14,268 nucleotides of DNA from Brachyspira sp. CAG:484 (GCA_000431315.1 HF989725.1:1-14268), one strand, 5' to 3'; shown: positions 6,276 through 13,854, counted from the stretch's first letter. Notes: generated from the letters alone by a model not told the origin. Made by a program: numbers and translations.

Positions 6276-6941
6276 AAAATAATCCTTGTCTGTTAATGCC
6301 CTATAAGTACATGCCATTCCATTGTACACACTATTTGATGTTATTGAGCAATACTGGCTAAATCCATAGTCGTTGCCTTGTGTAGTTCCTGGAGCTCCCA
6401 TAGGCAAAAGCTTTCCGTTTTCCAAAACCTCAAAAGAAAACACATCATGCCCCCATCGATTAGGTTTTTTGTTATGACCGTTAACATCCACACTAATTGA
6501 TATATAATCACTTGCATTTTCAACTAAAATAAGCATACCCCCGTTAATAAAAACCTGACCATCATCAAAACGGGACATATAACAGTCCTTATTATTATAA
6601 GTTTTGTAAGTTTTAGAAATATAAGACCAAACCCCATCTTCCACTGTTGCATTTTCGCATACGGAATTTTTGCACATATCATTAACACTAATAAAGTATT
6701 TTCTAAATACGGGCATAAACGTACCGGCGGGATAATTTGTGCCGTTAACAACCTGACCTTCGTCATAGTTCATTTTATTTATAGCGGTCTGAAGGACAGA
6801 ATATGCTTTTAATAGTTGGCTTTGTAGTTCTTTCCCCCGAGTATTGTTAATTATTGTTGGTAATGTTAATGCTGCAACAATCCCGATAATTCCAAGAGTT
6901 ATCAATACTTCAGCAAGTGTAAAAGCCGTTTTCTGAATCAT
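6258..6941 (-). CDS. Type IV pilin-like protein (prepilin N-methylation motif)
   Basis: 227 residues. A six-residue leader MIQKTA is followed by FTLAEVLITLGIIGIVAALTLP, the prepilin peptidase and methylation motif: cleavage between A6 and F7, Glu at mature position 5, then the hydrophobic assembly helix. The residue before the cut is Ala, not the commoner Gly. The globular part holds Cys pairs (CKNSVC, and later ones), DVNGHNKKPNRWGHDVF (6438-6488) and LLPMG. The end (YCSITSNSVYNGMACTYRALT) differs from the DYPW-type ends of its relatives. The start is fixed by AAGGAG 6 bases before the ATG, and a perfect consensus promoter lies at 6986-7014. It would be exported and become a minor subunit of a type IV pilus or pseudopilus, perhaps retracted by the nearby PilT. 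The gene faces recO tail to tail and the XRE regulator head to head. Confidence 0.92.
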   Translation of the reverse strand: MIQKTAFTLAEVLITLGIIGIVAALTLPTIINNTRGKELQSQLLKAYSVLQTAINKMNYDEGQVVNGTNYPAGTFMPVFRKYFISVNDMCKNSVCENATVEDGVWSYISKTYKTYNNKDCYMSRFDDGQVFINGGMLILVENASDYISISVDVNGHNKKPNRWGHDVFSFEVLENGKLLPMGAPGTTQGNDYGFSQYCSITSNSVYNGMACTYRALTDKDYFKNLPK

Positions 6942-6985
6942 TAATTGCTCCTTAGTTCACAATATTAATACTAATTTTGTTAATT

Positions 6986-7014
6986 ATTATATTTTATGTT
7001 GGTACTAATGTCAA
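6986..7014 (-). promoter_or_regulatory. Perfect-consensus promoter of the pilin-like gene
   Basis: On the reverse strand TTGACA (7014-7009), exactly 17 bp, then TATAAT (6991-6986): every consensus base is present. The start is near 6979, with a leader of about 38 nt containing AAGGAG. The -35 box overlaps the first two bases of the tandem repeat array at 7013-7054, so a protein on the repeats would sit directly at this promoter. Confidence 0.9.
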
Positions 7015-7054
7015 GGTATTAAGATAAAGGTATTAAGATAAAGGTATTAAGATA
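7013..7054 (+). repeat. Three perfect tandem copies of a 14-bp repeat
   Basis: AAGGTATTAAGATA occurs three times head to tail without mismatch (7013-7026, 7027-7040, 7041-7054) and ends at the base before the ATG of the XRE gene. Each copy carries an AAGG; the last is 10 bases before the ATG and is the only candidate ribosome-binding site. The array also reaches into the -35 box of the divergent pilin promoter. It may be an operator array for the adjacent regulator; identical short copies are also prone to gain or loss by slippage. Confidence 0.9.
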
Positions 7055-7267
7055 ATGAACATAAATGAAAAAATATCTGCAAGAATAAAAGAACTCAGAG
7101 CTCAGCGAAACCTAACAGCTGAAAAATTAGCCTGGTACTCAGAACTGTCTAAAAGCTGCGTAACTTACGCCGAAAAAGCACAAAGAGATATAAGAATATC
7201 CACAATAGAAGCTATCTGCAAAGGTTTAAATATAACTATTGCTGAATTCTTTTCAACATTTAATTAA
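7055..7267 (+). CDS. Small XRE-family helix-turn-helix regulator
   Basis: 70 residues, almost entirely one Cro/C1-type HTH domain: ISARIKELRAQRNLTAEKLAWYSELSKSCVTYAEKAQRDIRISTIEAICKGLNITIAEFF matches the five-helix pattern (R.LR...LT...LA..S.....I...E.G.R.....T...I...L.I....F), quoted here in pieces by pattern rather than by alignment. The two Cys (in SKSCV and AICK) are unremarkable. There is no effector or membrane domain, so it likely acts as a simple dimeric repressor or activator. It is divergent from the pilin-like gene and its own start touches the 14-bp repeat array, which points to control of itself and of the pilin. I find no convincing forward promoter; a TAAGAT in the repeats may serve as a -10. 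Confidence 0.85.
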   Translation: MNINEKISARIKELRAQRNLTAEKLAWYSELSKSCVTYAEKAQRDIRISTIEAICKGLNITIAEFFSTFN

Positions 7268-7285
7268 TACTTAAAAAGTTACAGT

Positions 7286-7305
7286 TCCCAGCCTTTAGCT
7301 TGGGA
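7286..7305. repeat. Hairpin between converging genes
   Basis: TCCCA (7286-7290) pairs with TGGGA (7301-7305), extended by GC/GC across a bulged T. It lies between the converging ends of the XRE gene (7267) and the kinase gene (7342). No T run follows directly on either strand, so it is at best a poor terminator or an RNA 3'-end stabiliser. Confidence 0.35.
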
Positions 7306-7341
7306 TAAACTTGCTGTTGGCTTTTATTCTTTAAAGATTTA

Positions 7342-8385
7342 TCAAACAATACTGAAATTATATTCAGGGTGCTCAAGAAGAGTTTTTTCAATTTCGTCAA
7401 AGGTTTTTAAACCCTGAGTTGCCCCAAATTCAGAAACAACACCTGCTGAATTTATTGAAGCATACATCAAAGATTTTCCTATGTTTTTATCAGTTCTTCC
7501 AAGTGCTGCACAGAATGTTGATGCAAAAGCATCGCCGGCGCCGAGTGTTGACACAACCGGACCATCAAAAACCGGACAATAATAATATTTTTCTCCGTCA
7601 TATGCGTAGGCACCTTTTCCGCCGTCTGTTATAACGATAATCTGATAATCACGAATTTTCAATTTTTTAAACATTTCTTTTACATCCGGATGTATAAGTT
7701 CATCTGAAAATTTTTCTTCTCTTGTGTCTGGTCTTACCTGAATCTGTGTGGCCAAGGAGGCTTCTTCTTTATTCATTACAACTATATTTGCATTTGCTAG
7801 AATTTTTTTCAAATAGTTGAAGCCTCTTTTAATGCTGGAAGAGCCGGCATTGAAGCATACATAAACATTATTCTCATGTGCAAATGTTGCAATATCATCA
7901 AGAACTTTTGTGCTGTCGCCATTCATTGGTGCTATATAAAGAAGTTTTGAATTTTTAATTGCATCAAAATTTATGTCTGATTTTTTAATGAGAGCATTGG
8001 CGCCGCGATGTGCCAGAACGGTTCTGTCGCCCTGAAAACTTACAAGAATAATAGAAAAACCTGTACTTATTTTGGGATCCTGAATAATATTTGATAAGTC
8101 AATATCCTTGTCCTTAAAAGCCTCAAGAACACCATCAGAATAAATGTCATCACCAATTTTAAAAATAGCGCTTGTTTTTAAGCCGAGATTTGCAAAGTTC
8201 ATAGCTGTATTAACTCCGCCGCCGCCTACTTTTGAAGCAAAGTCGGTAATCTCAACTTTAGCACCGTAAGGATAGCTCATAAACTCGGATTTTTTATTTT
8301 TTGTATAAACCGAAACAATATTTGCATCATCACTTTCTACAAATACATCCATTGTAGCACTACCAATAGTTATAACATCGCACAT
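7342..8385 (-). CDS. PfkB-family carbohydrate (or nucleoside) kinase
   Basis: 347 residues of the ribokinase-like fold, which phosphorylates a hydroxymethyl group of a sugar or nucleoside with ATP in the cytoplasm. Visible: N-terminal strand DVITIGSATMDVF, the substrate-site signature GGGGVNTA (54-61), FQGDRTVLAHRGAN, the NKEEA motif common in this family, ITDGGKGAY, and the ATP/catalytic segment STLGAGDAF with catalytic base Asp285. Leu in STLGAGD replaces the usual Thr or Ser, and FASTF replaces FAGAF. A 20-residue insertion near 17-45 lengthens the first strand-loop. The substrate cannot be told from sequence: ribokinase, fructokinase and adenosine kinase-like activities are all possible. 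It has its own promoter (8422-8450) and GGGAGAAG before the ATG. Confidence 0.88.
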   Translation of the reverse strand: MCDVITIGSATMDVFVESDDANIVSVYTKNKKSEFMSYPYGAKVEITDFASKVGGGGVNTAMNFANLGLKTSAIFKIGDDIYSDGVLEAFKDKDIDLSNIIQDPKISTGFSIILVSFQGDRTVLAHRGANALIKKSDINFDAIKNSKLLYIAPMNGDSTKVLDDIATFAHENNVYVCFNAGSSSIKRGFNYLKKILANANIVVMNKEEASLATQIQVRPDTREEKFSDELIHPDVKEMFKKLKIRDYQIIVITDGGKGAYAYDGEKYYYCPVFDGPVVSTLGAGDAFASTFCAALGRTDKNIGKSLMYASINSAGVVSEFGATQGLKTFDEIEKTLLEHPEYNFSIV

Positions 8386-8421
8386 AGCTTTCTTCTCCCA
8401 TTTTATATATCTTATGTGTTT

Positions 8422-8450
8422 ATATTAGCATAAATAATTTTTATTGTTAA
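8422..8450 (-). promoter_or_regulatory. Promoter of the PfkB-family kinase gene
   Basis: On the reverse strand TTAACA (8450-8445, 5 of 6), 17 bp, then TAATAT (8427-8422), preceded by TGC as an extended -10. Transcription should start near 8415, leaving about 30 nt of leader before the ATG at 8385. It lies in the 145-bp gap between divergent genes; no equally clear promoter is seen for the forward gene at 8531. Confidence 0.65.
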
Positions 8451-8530
8451 TTTATATTAAATATAAGCAAAATTTGTTATTCAGCAGGTTAGAATATATA
8501 GGTAAATATACGTTGAAAAAGGATTAGAGC

Positions 8531-10714
8531 ATGAAAATAGAAAAGATTAGTCTTACCCCGAGAAGTATTGTATTATCTGATGCAAAAAATAATAAACAAC
8601 CCTTAAACGGAGAACCTCGGTTAGAAGCTTTTAATCCACCTGCTTACAGGGATTTTAATATAAATTTTTCAGCACGTCTTTTCAGAACTCCGTCAAATTT
8701 CTACGCGCAGCCGTTCAACCGTAATGGTATGCCGGATACTATGAAAAACTATTTGTTTGAGGATTATGAAGATAGGAAAAATATGCCGCCGGCTCAAATG
8801 CTTAAGCTTGTATTTAGTGATATAAACGAGGCAAAAACTTTAGAACATGTTAAAAGGCTGTACCCTGAGGAACCTTTGTTTGCCAAACTTATTGATGTTC
8901 CAAATAAAAAATTCAAAAGCGGAGTTCTTGCAGAAATAGAACTTATGAAAGAAGAAAGCGGTCCTTTATTCAAAGACGGCAGTGATCATTTAGGAATGTA
9001 TTTACTAAGAAAAGTTTATCAGGAAGGAAAAACTCTAAAAGAAATTAATACGGATTTTGAAAAAGATATATCAAAAAATTATAACGGTTTGAGCCCTATT
9101 CAGTATGAAACTCTTGCCGCTTATGGGATTAAGTATCCTAATCACTCTTTCTGGGCATCCCTGACCGCAACAAGAGAGGAGTTTCCTTATGAGTATAAGC
9201 CTCGTAAGGCAATTGTTTCACGTGTTCAGGAGGAGCGCGTGCACGAAAATGCTGCCGAATCGAAACCTGCTCAGACCCGTCAAAATTCACTACAGCCTAA
9301 GAAAAAATTTGATAATGTAAAAGATTGGGAAATAGATAAGCTTACTAAAGCCTTTGTTAAAGGCAAAGGCAGCAGAAAAGCTACACAAAAAGAATTAAAA
9401 AATACGAACATAAGAGATGAAGAACCTTTAAATTTTGTGTCAAAATATTTTAGTGAGATAAATTCAATTGTTATGCGAAGGCTCCATGTTTCAGATGAAA
9501 TGAAAGGGTATTTTGAAAATTACGATAATTTGACAGCTTCTCAAAGAGAAAAATTTGAAACTTACTGGAAAAATCCGGAACTGAATAGTCTACAATCCAT
9601 GGTAATGAAAGAAACAATAAGACTTTTCTTTAATACTTACGGTGCTGACGGAGATAATGATGATTTCAAAGAGTTGTTGGAATATGCACATAATATTAAA
9701 TCAAAAAGGCTGGAACGCCAGCAGAAACATGATTTGCTTCAGCAGGAATACGAACAGGCTTTAGGTATCTTTGAACCTGAAACTGCTGCTCAGGAGAAAG
9801 CTGCTCCGGGTTTGGAAGTTATTGATGATGTGGAAGATGATGGTGATTTTGCAAAATATCAGAAAATCTTTGAAGATTTAAAGAAAGAATATAATGTAGA
9901 TTCTTATGAGTTTGATACAGAACAGGGAAAGGTTGCAATAGTATCAAACCTGAAAGAAGCTTTAAAAGAACATTTAGATTTTAATACAAGAATGATGCCT
10001 AAAGCTTTTGCCGCTCACTTTATAAGTTTTGTTATGAATAATCCGGAAATATCAGACTCTTATATTTTAACTACTTTACTAGCAGAAAAAGGTATTAAAC
10101 TTCCGGCAGATGACAGGCTTATGGATATTGAGGATGCTGATGACATTACTCTTTCATTGTATCAGAAATATAGTGACAAATACCCAATCGCAAACAGGGC
10201 TGCAAAACAGGCTGTTACTGACGCTTTCATTGCAATGACCGGAAATGATATTACCCCTGCTTTATTACGGCTGGGAGTGTTTGAATTTTCTGATTTATTT
10301 AAATCAATGAGTAAAGAGTCACAAAATTGTATTTTAAAACAGTCAAGACTGATAAATGACAAATATAATGAATACAAACGACCTCTGAGTGATTATGAAA
10401 TTTACAGGATTTTAACTGCTATTTCTAATCTTATGAGAAAATACAATCCAAATATATCTATTATTAAAAATGATTCACCGTTTAAAGGTATGAATTATGT
10501 TATTGCCCAGATGAGAGATACTCTTATTGAAAGTAAATACCATAAAGAATTATTTAATAAAGAAATGACAAAATATTTAGCCAAATATGGCGGGTCTGCA
10601 AGATTTTTCATTGATAAAAATATTCCTGAAGAGTTAAAAATGGCAAAATTGGAAGAATTTATCTGCACTTATTGTTATGATGAAGGTTCATACTCATCAC
10701 CACTTGGTATATAG
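8531..10714 (+). CDS. Large soluble protein of unknown function
   Basis: 727 residues, family not recognised. There is no signal peptide or membrane segment. The first 45 residues are polar and probably disordered. A dense conserved-looking block follows: NINFSARLFRTPSNFY, then a GMPDTMKNY and a PPAQMLKLVF segment. Residues about 230-265 (VQEERVHENAAESKPAQTRQ and a KPKKK-like stretch) look like a charged linker. The rest appears mainly helical with strongly charged helices, an acidic run EVIDDVEDDGDF around 434-445 and a Cys pair CTYC close to the C-terminus. No nuclease, kinase or nucleotide-binding motif is visible. AAGGA lies 7 bases before the ATG. It is a single-gene unit with a strong terminator. 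Possibilities include a structural or secreted effector-like protein; I would not choose. It may be restricted to this bacterial group. Confidence 0.85.
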   Translation: MKIEKISLTPRSIVLSDAKNNKQPLNGEPRLEAFNPPAYRDFNINFSARLFRTPSNFYAQPFNRNGMPDTMKNYLFEDYEDRKNMPPAQMLKLVFSDINEAKTLEHVKRLYPEEPLFAKLIDVPNKKFKSGVLAEIELMKEESGPLFKDGSDHLGMYLLRKVYQEGKTLKEINTDFEKDISKNYNGLSPIQYETLAAYGIKYPNHSFWASLTATREEFPYEYKPRKAIVSRVQEERVHENAAESKPAQTRQNSLQPKKKFDNVKDWEIDKLTKAFVKGKGSRKATQKELKNTNIRDEEPLNFVSKYFSEINSIVMRRLHVSDEMKGYFENYDNLTASQREKFETYWKNPELNSLQSMVMKETIRLFFNTYGADGDNDDFKELLEYAHNIKSKRLERQQKHDLLQQEYEQALGIFEPETAAQEKAAPGLEVIDDVEDDGDFAKYQKIFEDLKKEYNVDSYEFDTEQGKVAIVSNLKEALKEHLDFNTRMMPKAFAAHFISFVMNNPEISDSYILTTLLAEKGIKLPADDRLMDIEDADDITLSLYQKYSDKYPIANRAAKQAVTDAFIAMTGNDITPALLRLGVFEFSDLFKSMSKESQNCILKQSRLINDKYNEYKRPLSDYEIYRILTAISNLMRKYNPNISIIKNDSPFKGMNYVIAQMRDTLIESKYHKELFNKEMTKYLAKYGGSARFFIDKNIPEELKMAKLEEFICTYCYDEGSYSSPLGI

Positions 10715-10729
10715 ATTTTGATAAATTAA

Positions 10730-10766
10730 AAGGCGGAAACTTTATAAAGTTTCCGCCTTCTTTTTT
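10730..10766. terminator. Bidirectional terminator between the 727-residue gene and pnp
   Basis: AAGGCGGAAACTTT (10730-10743) and AAAGTTTCCGCCTT (10746-10759) form a perfect 14-bp inverted repeat, followed by C and six T on the forward strand and by TTTTAATTT on the reverse strand. It can end both converging transcripts. Confidence 0.93.
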
Positions 10767-10784
10767 ACAAATAAGTCGTCAGGT

Positions 10785-12926
10785 TTACTGGCAGTTAGCT
10801 TTTTCCTCTTCGGAAACCCCTTTGATTGTAAGGTTAACTCTGCCTTTGTCATCTATTTTGATAACTTTAACAATTACTTCCTGACCTATTTGAAGATGAG
10901 GTTCAATTGTTTCAATACGTTCCTGGCAAACCTGTGAAATGTGAACCATTCCGTCTTTGCCCGGAGCAAGTTCAACAAATGCTCCGATAGGTATTATTCT
11001 TACAACTTTACCTTTAATTACCATTCCCGGTTCAGGTCTGAATGTAAGGTCTTTAATCATTTTCTTAGCGATTTCAGCGCCTTCCTGGTCATTAGATGTA
11101 ATTGTAACAACACCGCTGTCCTGAATATCAATTTCAGCACCTGAAGCATCAATGATTGCTCTGATTTGTTTTCCGCCAGGTCCGATTACTGTACCGATGT
11201 CTTCTGTCGGAATTGTCATTGTTGTAATGCTTGGTGCATATGGTGATAAGTGTTCAGCCGGAGCTGTAATAGCTTTTCTCATTTCACCTAAGATATGCAG
11301 TCTGCCTTCTTTTGCCTGGAACAATGCTCTGCGTAATGTTTCGTTTGGAATGCCTTTTGCCTTCATATCCATCTGAAGCGCTGTAATTCCAGTGTCATTA
11401 CCTGTAACTTTAAAGTCCATATCGCCAAGGAAGTCTTCAATACCCTGAATATCTGTTAATACAACAGGTTCATATCCTTCTTCTTTAATCATACCCATTG
11501 CAACACCGCCAATCATACACTTTACAGGTACGCCGGCATTCATAAGTGCCATTGAAGAGCCGCAGGTAGAAGCCATTGAGGTTGAACCGTTTGATTCCAA
11601 TACATCAGAGGTTACCCTGATTGTATAGCCGAATTCTTCCTGAGAAGGAAGTGCAGGTATATTGGCTCTTTCTGCAAGATGCCCGTGTCCTACTTCTCTT
11701 CTTCCAGGACCTCTTAAAGGTTTAACTTCACCTACTGAGAATCCAGGGAATATGTATTTGTGCATATAAGTTTTTTCTGTTTCAGGGTCAACGCCGTCGA
11801 GTTCCTGCTTCATACCAGGTCCGGCAAGTGTTGCAACTGAAAGAACCTGAGTTTGACCCCTTGTGAATACAGCAGAACCATGTGCTCTTGGAATAACTCC
11901 GACTTCACACCAGATAGGACGAACTTCGGTAGGTTTTCTGCCATCGGCTCTGACGCCTTCGTCAAGAATCATTGCACGCATAACTTTCTTTTCTGCTGCT
12001 TTAAATTCTTCTGCAACAAAGTCAACGCCGGTTTCTTCAATCATCTTTCTGATTGTATGATCTTCAGGCAATGCTTCGATTTTTTCTTTAACGAGTTTTT
12101 TAGCTTCTTCAAGTTTTTCCTGTCTGTAAGTTCTATCGAAGTTATGATAAGCATCAACAATCATATCATGAGCTGTTTCGTGGATGATATTTTTAATTTC
12201 AGTAGTGTCATAAGGGTTTACAAATTCTTCTCTTACAACGCCGCATTGTTTTGCAAATTCAACTTGTGCGTCACACTGTTTTCTGATTTCACCCTGAGCA
12301 AATTCAACTGCAGCCATAATATCATCTTCAGTGACGAATTTACATCCTGCTTCAACCATGATAACGCTGTCATGAGTACCTGCAACAACAATATCCAAAT
12401 CAGATTTTGCTGCCTGCTGGTGAGTTGGGTTAGCAATCATGTTTCCGCATTCATCTCTTGAAACTCTTACTGCACCGATAGGACCTTCAAACGGAGCGCC
12501 TGAAAGCATTAATGCGCAGGACGCGCCAAGCATTGCAAGAGTATCCGGCTGATTCTGCTGGTCGTAGCTAAATAACTGTGCTACGATTTGTATATCATTT
12601 CTGTAACCTTTAGGGAATAAAGGTCTGATTGGTCTGTCGATTAATCTTGAAACAAGAATTGCCTTATCGCTGGCTTTACCTTCTGAACGGTTGTAACCGC
12701 CTGGTATACGTCCGATTGAAGACATTCTTTCTTCATAATCAATGAGTAATGGGAAGAAATCTATACCTACACGAGGTTCTTTGGATACAACGCAGTGAAC
12801 AAAAAGCATTGTATCACCGCATCTTACTGTAACAGAACCATTTGTAGACTGTGCATACTTCCCGGTTTCGATAACAACGTTTTTACCGCCGATTTCGATT
12901 TCAAATTTCTTAGTTTCCGGTACCAT
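10785..12926 (-). CDS. pnp: Polynucleotide phosphorylase
   Basis: A phosphorolytic 3'-5' exoribonuclease, trimeric, acting in mRNA decay with RNase E or Y partners. The 713 residues are full length. Domains in order: first RNase PH domain with FPLLIDYEERMSSIGRIPGG and RLIDRPIRPLFP; a linking helical domain about 230-310; second RNase PH domain from about 320 with VRPIWCEVGVIPRAHGSAVF and the active-site segment LGDMDFK at 500-506; KH domain with the GPGG loop at 582-585; and an S1 domain near 640-705 (GMVIKGKVVRIIPIGAFVEL). An AAAGGA 5 bases before the ATG fixes the start. It is not preceded by rpsO, its partner in many bacteria. It has its own promoter at 13009-13037 and a structured leader that may allow self-regulation. 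Confidence 0.97.
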   Translation of the reverse strand: MVPETKKFEIEIGGKNVVIETGKYAQSTNGSVTVRCGDTMLFVHCVVSKEPRVGIDFFPLLIDYEERMSSIGRIPGGYNRSEGKASDKAILVSRLIDRPIRPLFPKGYRNDIQIVAQLFSYDQQNQPDTLAMLGASCALMLSGAPFEGPIGAVRVSRDECGNMIANPTHQQAAKSDLDIVVAGTHDSVIMVEAGCKFVTEDDIMAAVEFAQGEIRKQCDAQVEFAKQCGVVREEFVNPYDTTEIKNIIHETAHDMIVDAYHNFDRTYRQEKLEEAKKLVKEKIEALPEDHTIRKMIEETGVDFVAEEFKAAEKKVMRAMILDEGVRADGRKPTEVRPIWCEVGVIPRAHGSAVFTRGQTQVLSVATLAGPGMKQELDGVDPETEKTYMHKYIFPGFSVGEVKPLRGPGRREVGHGHLAERANIPALPSQEEFGYTIRVTSDVLESNGSTSMASTCGSSMALMNAGVPVKCMIGGVAMGMIKEEGYEPVVLTDIQGIEDFLGDMDFKVTGNDTGITALQMDMKAKGIPNETLRRALFQAKEGRLHILGEMRKAITAPAEHLSPYAPSITTMTIPTEDIGTVIGPGGKQIRAIIDASGAEIDIQDSGVVTITSNDQEGAEIAKKMIKDLTFRPEPGMVIKGKVVRIIPIGAFVELAPGKDGMVHISQVCQERIETIEPHLQIGQEVIVKVIKIDDKGRVNLTIKGVSEEEKANCQ

Positions 12927-12940
12927 AAATTTCCTTTCTT

Positions 12941-12977
12941 GCGGGGCTTAGAAACATTACCCGCTGTGCCTCAGCAC
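12941..12977 (-). promoter_or_regulatory. Structured pnp leader (two adjacent hairpins)
   Basis: In the transcript GTGC-TGAG-GCAC (12977-12966) is followed by GCGGG paired with CCCGC (12964-12941, 14-base loop), just before the AAAGGA of pnp. In enterobacteria PNPase represses its own mRNA by way of leader hairpins cut by RNase III; that a similar control works here is inference. Stems are short, so confidence is limited. Confidence 0.45.
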
Positions 12978-13008
12978 CTTTTGTTATACACTTCTAATGT
13001 TCATTCAG

Positions 13009-13037
13009 ATTATACCGCAAAAAATAGAAAATGTAAA
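13009..13037 (-). promoter_or_regulatory. Promoter of pnp
   Basis: On the reverse strand TTTACA (13037-13032, 5 of 6), 17 bp, then a perfect TATAAT (13014-13009). Start near 13002, giving a leader of about 75 nt. It begins 28 bases after the end of the pilin-like gene at 13066, for which I see no terminator, so some read-through into pnp is possible. Confidence 0.8.
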
Positions 13038-13065
13038 AGAAAACAGTGCTGAAATTTTTAAAACT

Positions 13066-13752
13066 TTACCAGACATCCTCAGCAGGAATTTCCCAGTTAT
13101 TTCTTACATATTTTTCGAAGCAAAAATATCCAGTTGATTTGCATTCGCTTTCTATTTCAGTGTCAGTTTTGTCGCGTCCTGCTGGCAGCAGTCCTCGTTC
13201 TGAAAATACATATACGAATACATCTTTGCCTAAAACATTAGGCTTTTGAAACCCGTTAGCGTCAGCATAGATAACAAGCATAGGGCTGTTACCGGAAAAG
13301 TTTATGCCATACCTTTTTGAAACAGTTTCATAATCTTGCGCATTCCAGGTATCTATTGTAAAAGCATAGCCGTCTGTTGTTATAAATGGCAGTGTTCCGC
13401 TGCCCACACTTACTTTTTTGTTGCTTTTATCTCTGGTTTCTGCCCAGCATTCTTTCGAATCAATGTGACATACTCTTAAAATTTTTAGTTGGGGCTTCAA
13501 ATACTCATTAAAAAAGTTGTTAACACCATTTATTCCTCCATCTATTATGGGAATATTATTATAATCACCGTCAGGTACTGACATTAGCATTACCTGGGAC
13601 ATTACGGAATACATTTTCTTCAGTTTAGTTACAACTGCCTGCCCTCGATATTTTGCAACCAAATTAGGCAGCGTCATAGCCGCAACCACACCGATAATAC
13701 CAAGAGTAATTAAAACTTCCGCCAAGGTAAATGCGGAACGGGATAATCCCAA
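13066..13752 (-). CDS. Type IV pilin-like protein, frame split from its start by a poly-G run
   Basis: The body of the gene from a TTG at 13752 gives 228 residues: GLSRSA, the prepilin motif FTLAEVLITLGIIGVVAAMTLP (cut between A7 and F8, Glu at mature position 5), and a globular part with DANGFQKPNVLGKDVF, LLPAG and the end NNWEIPAEDVW. The TTG has no ribosome-binding site. The real start signal is further up: AAGGAGG at 13841-13835, 6 bases, ATG at 13828. Between them the run of 11 G (13794-13784) puts that ATG out of frame by one base. With 10 or 13 G the frame would be continuous and the leader 32 or 33 residues long. As given, the gene is off unless slippage occurs or the count is wrong. 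A promoter lies at 13855-13883. Confidence 0.8.
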   Translation of the reverse strand: MGLSRSAFTLAEVLITLGIIGVVAAMTLPNLVAKYRGQAVVTKLKKMYSVMSQVMLMSVPDGDYNNIPIIDGGINGVNNFFNEYLKPQLKILRVCHIDSKECWAETRDKSNKKVSVGSGTLPFITTDGYAFTIDTWNAQDYETVSKRYGINFSGNSPMLVIYADANGFQKPNVLGKDVFVYVFSERGLLPAGRDKTDTEIESECKSTGYFCFEKYVRNNWEIPAEDVW

Positions 13753-13774
13753 AGCGCGAAAACGCCCGCCGGCA

Positions 13775-13828
13775 CTATCTAAGCCCCCCCCCCCTCAGAG
13801 ATTTTGAAACTATAATTGTGTTTTGCAT
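13775..13828 (-). CDS. Short frame from the pilin start signal, ending after the G run
   Basis: The ATG with ideal ribosome-binding site encodes MQNTIIVSKSLRGGGLR and stops at TAG (13777-13775). This is the product expected from the sequence as given. It is read as the out-of-frame 5' end of the pilin-like gene at 13066 and not as a separate gene: removing one G joins it to GLDSAGGRFRALGLSRSAF of the prepilin leader. Confidence 0.6.
   Translation of the reverse strand: MQNTIIVSKSLRGGGLR
13784..13794 (-). repeat. Run of 11 G in the pilin leader region
   Basis: C11 on the forward strand, G11 in the message. Homopolymers of this length in a low-G+C genome are rare and mutate rapidly by slipped-strand mispairing. 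Position within the translated leader of a surface protein is the classic place for a contingency switch. Such runs are also a common place for sequencing and assembly error. Confidence 0.9.
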
Positions 13829-13854
13829 ATCTATCCTCCTTTATTTATATTTTG

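Noticed and set aside
7013..7054. Tandem repeats as a CRISPR array
   Set aside because: The 14-bp units are directly adjacent, with no spacers and no cas genes nearby.
7286..7305. Hairpin as an intrinsic terminator for the XRE or kinase gene
   Set aside because: The stem has a bulge and no T run follows directly on either strand; kept only as a repeat.
11853..12461. Open frame of 202 codons on the forward strand
   Set aside because: It is antisense to the well-supported pnp coding region, has Phe/Cys/Asn-rich composition typical of a shadow frame and no ribosome-binding site.
13066..13752. Treating the TTG at 13752 as the genuine start of the pilin-like gene
   Set aside because: No Shine-Dalgarno sequence precedes it, whereas an ideal one with ATG lies 76 bases upstream and is only one base out of frame through the G run.
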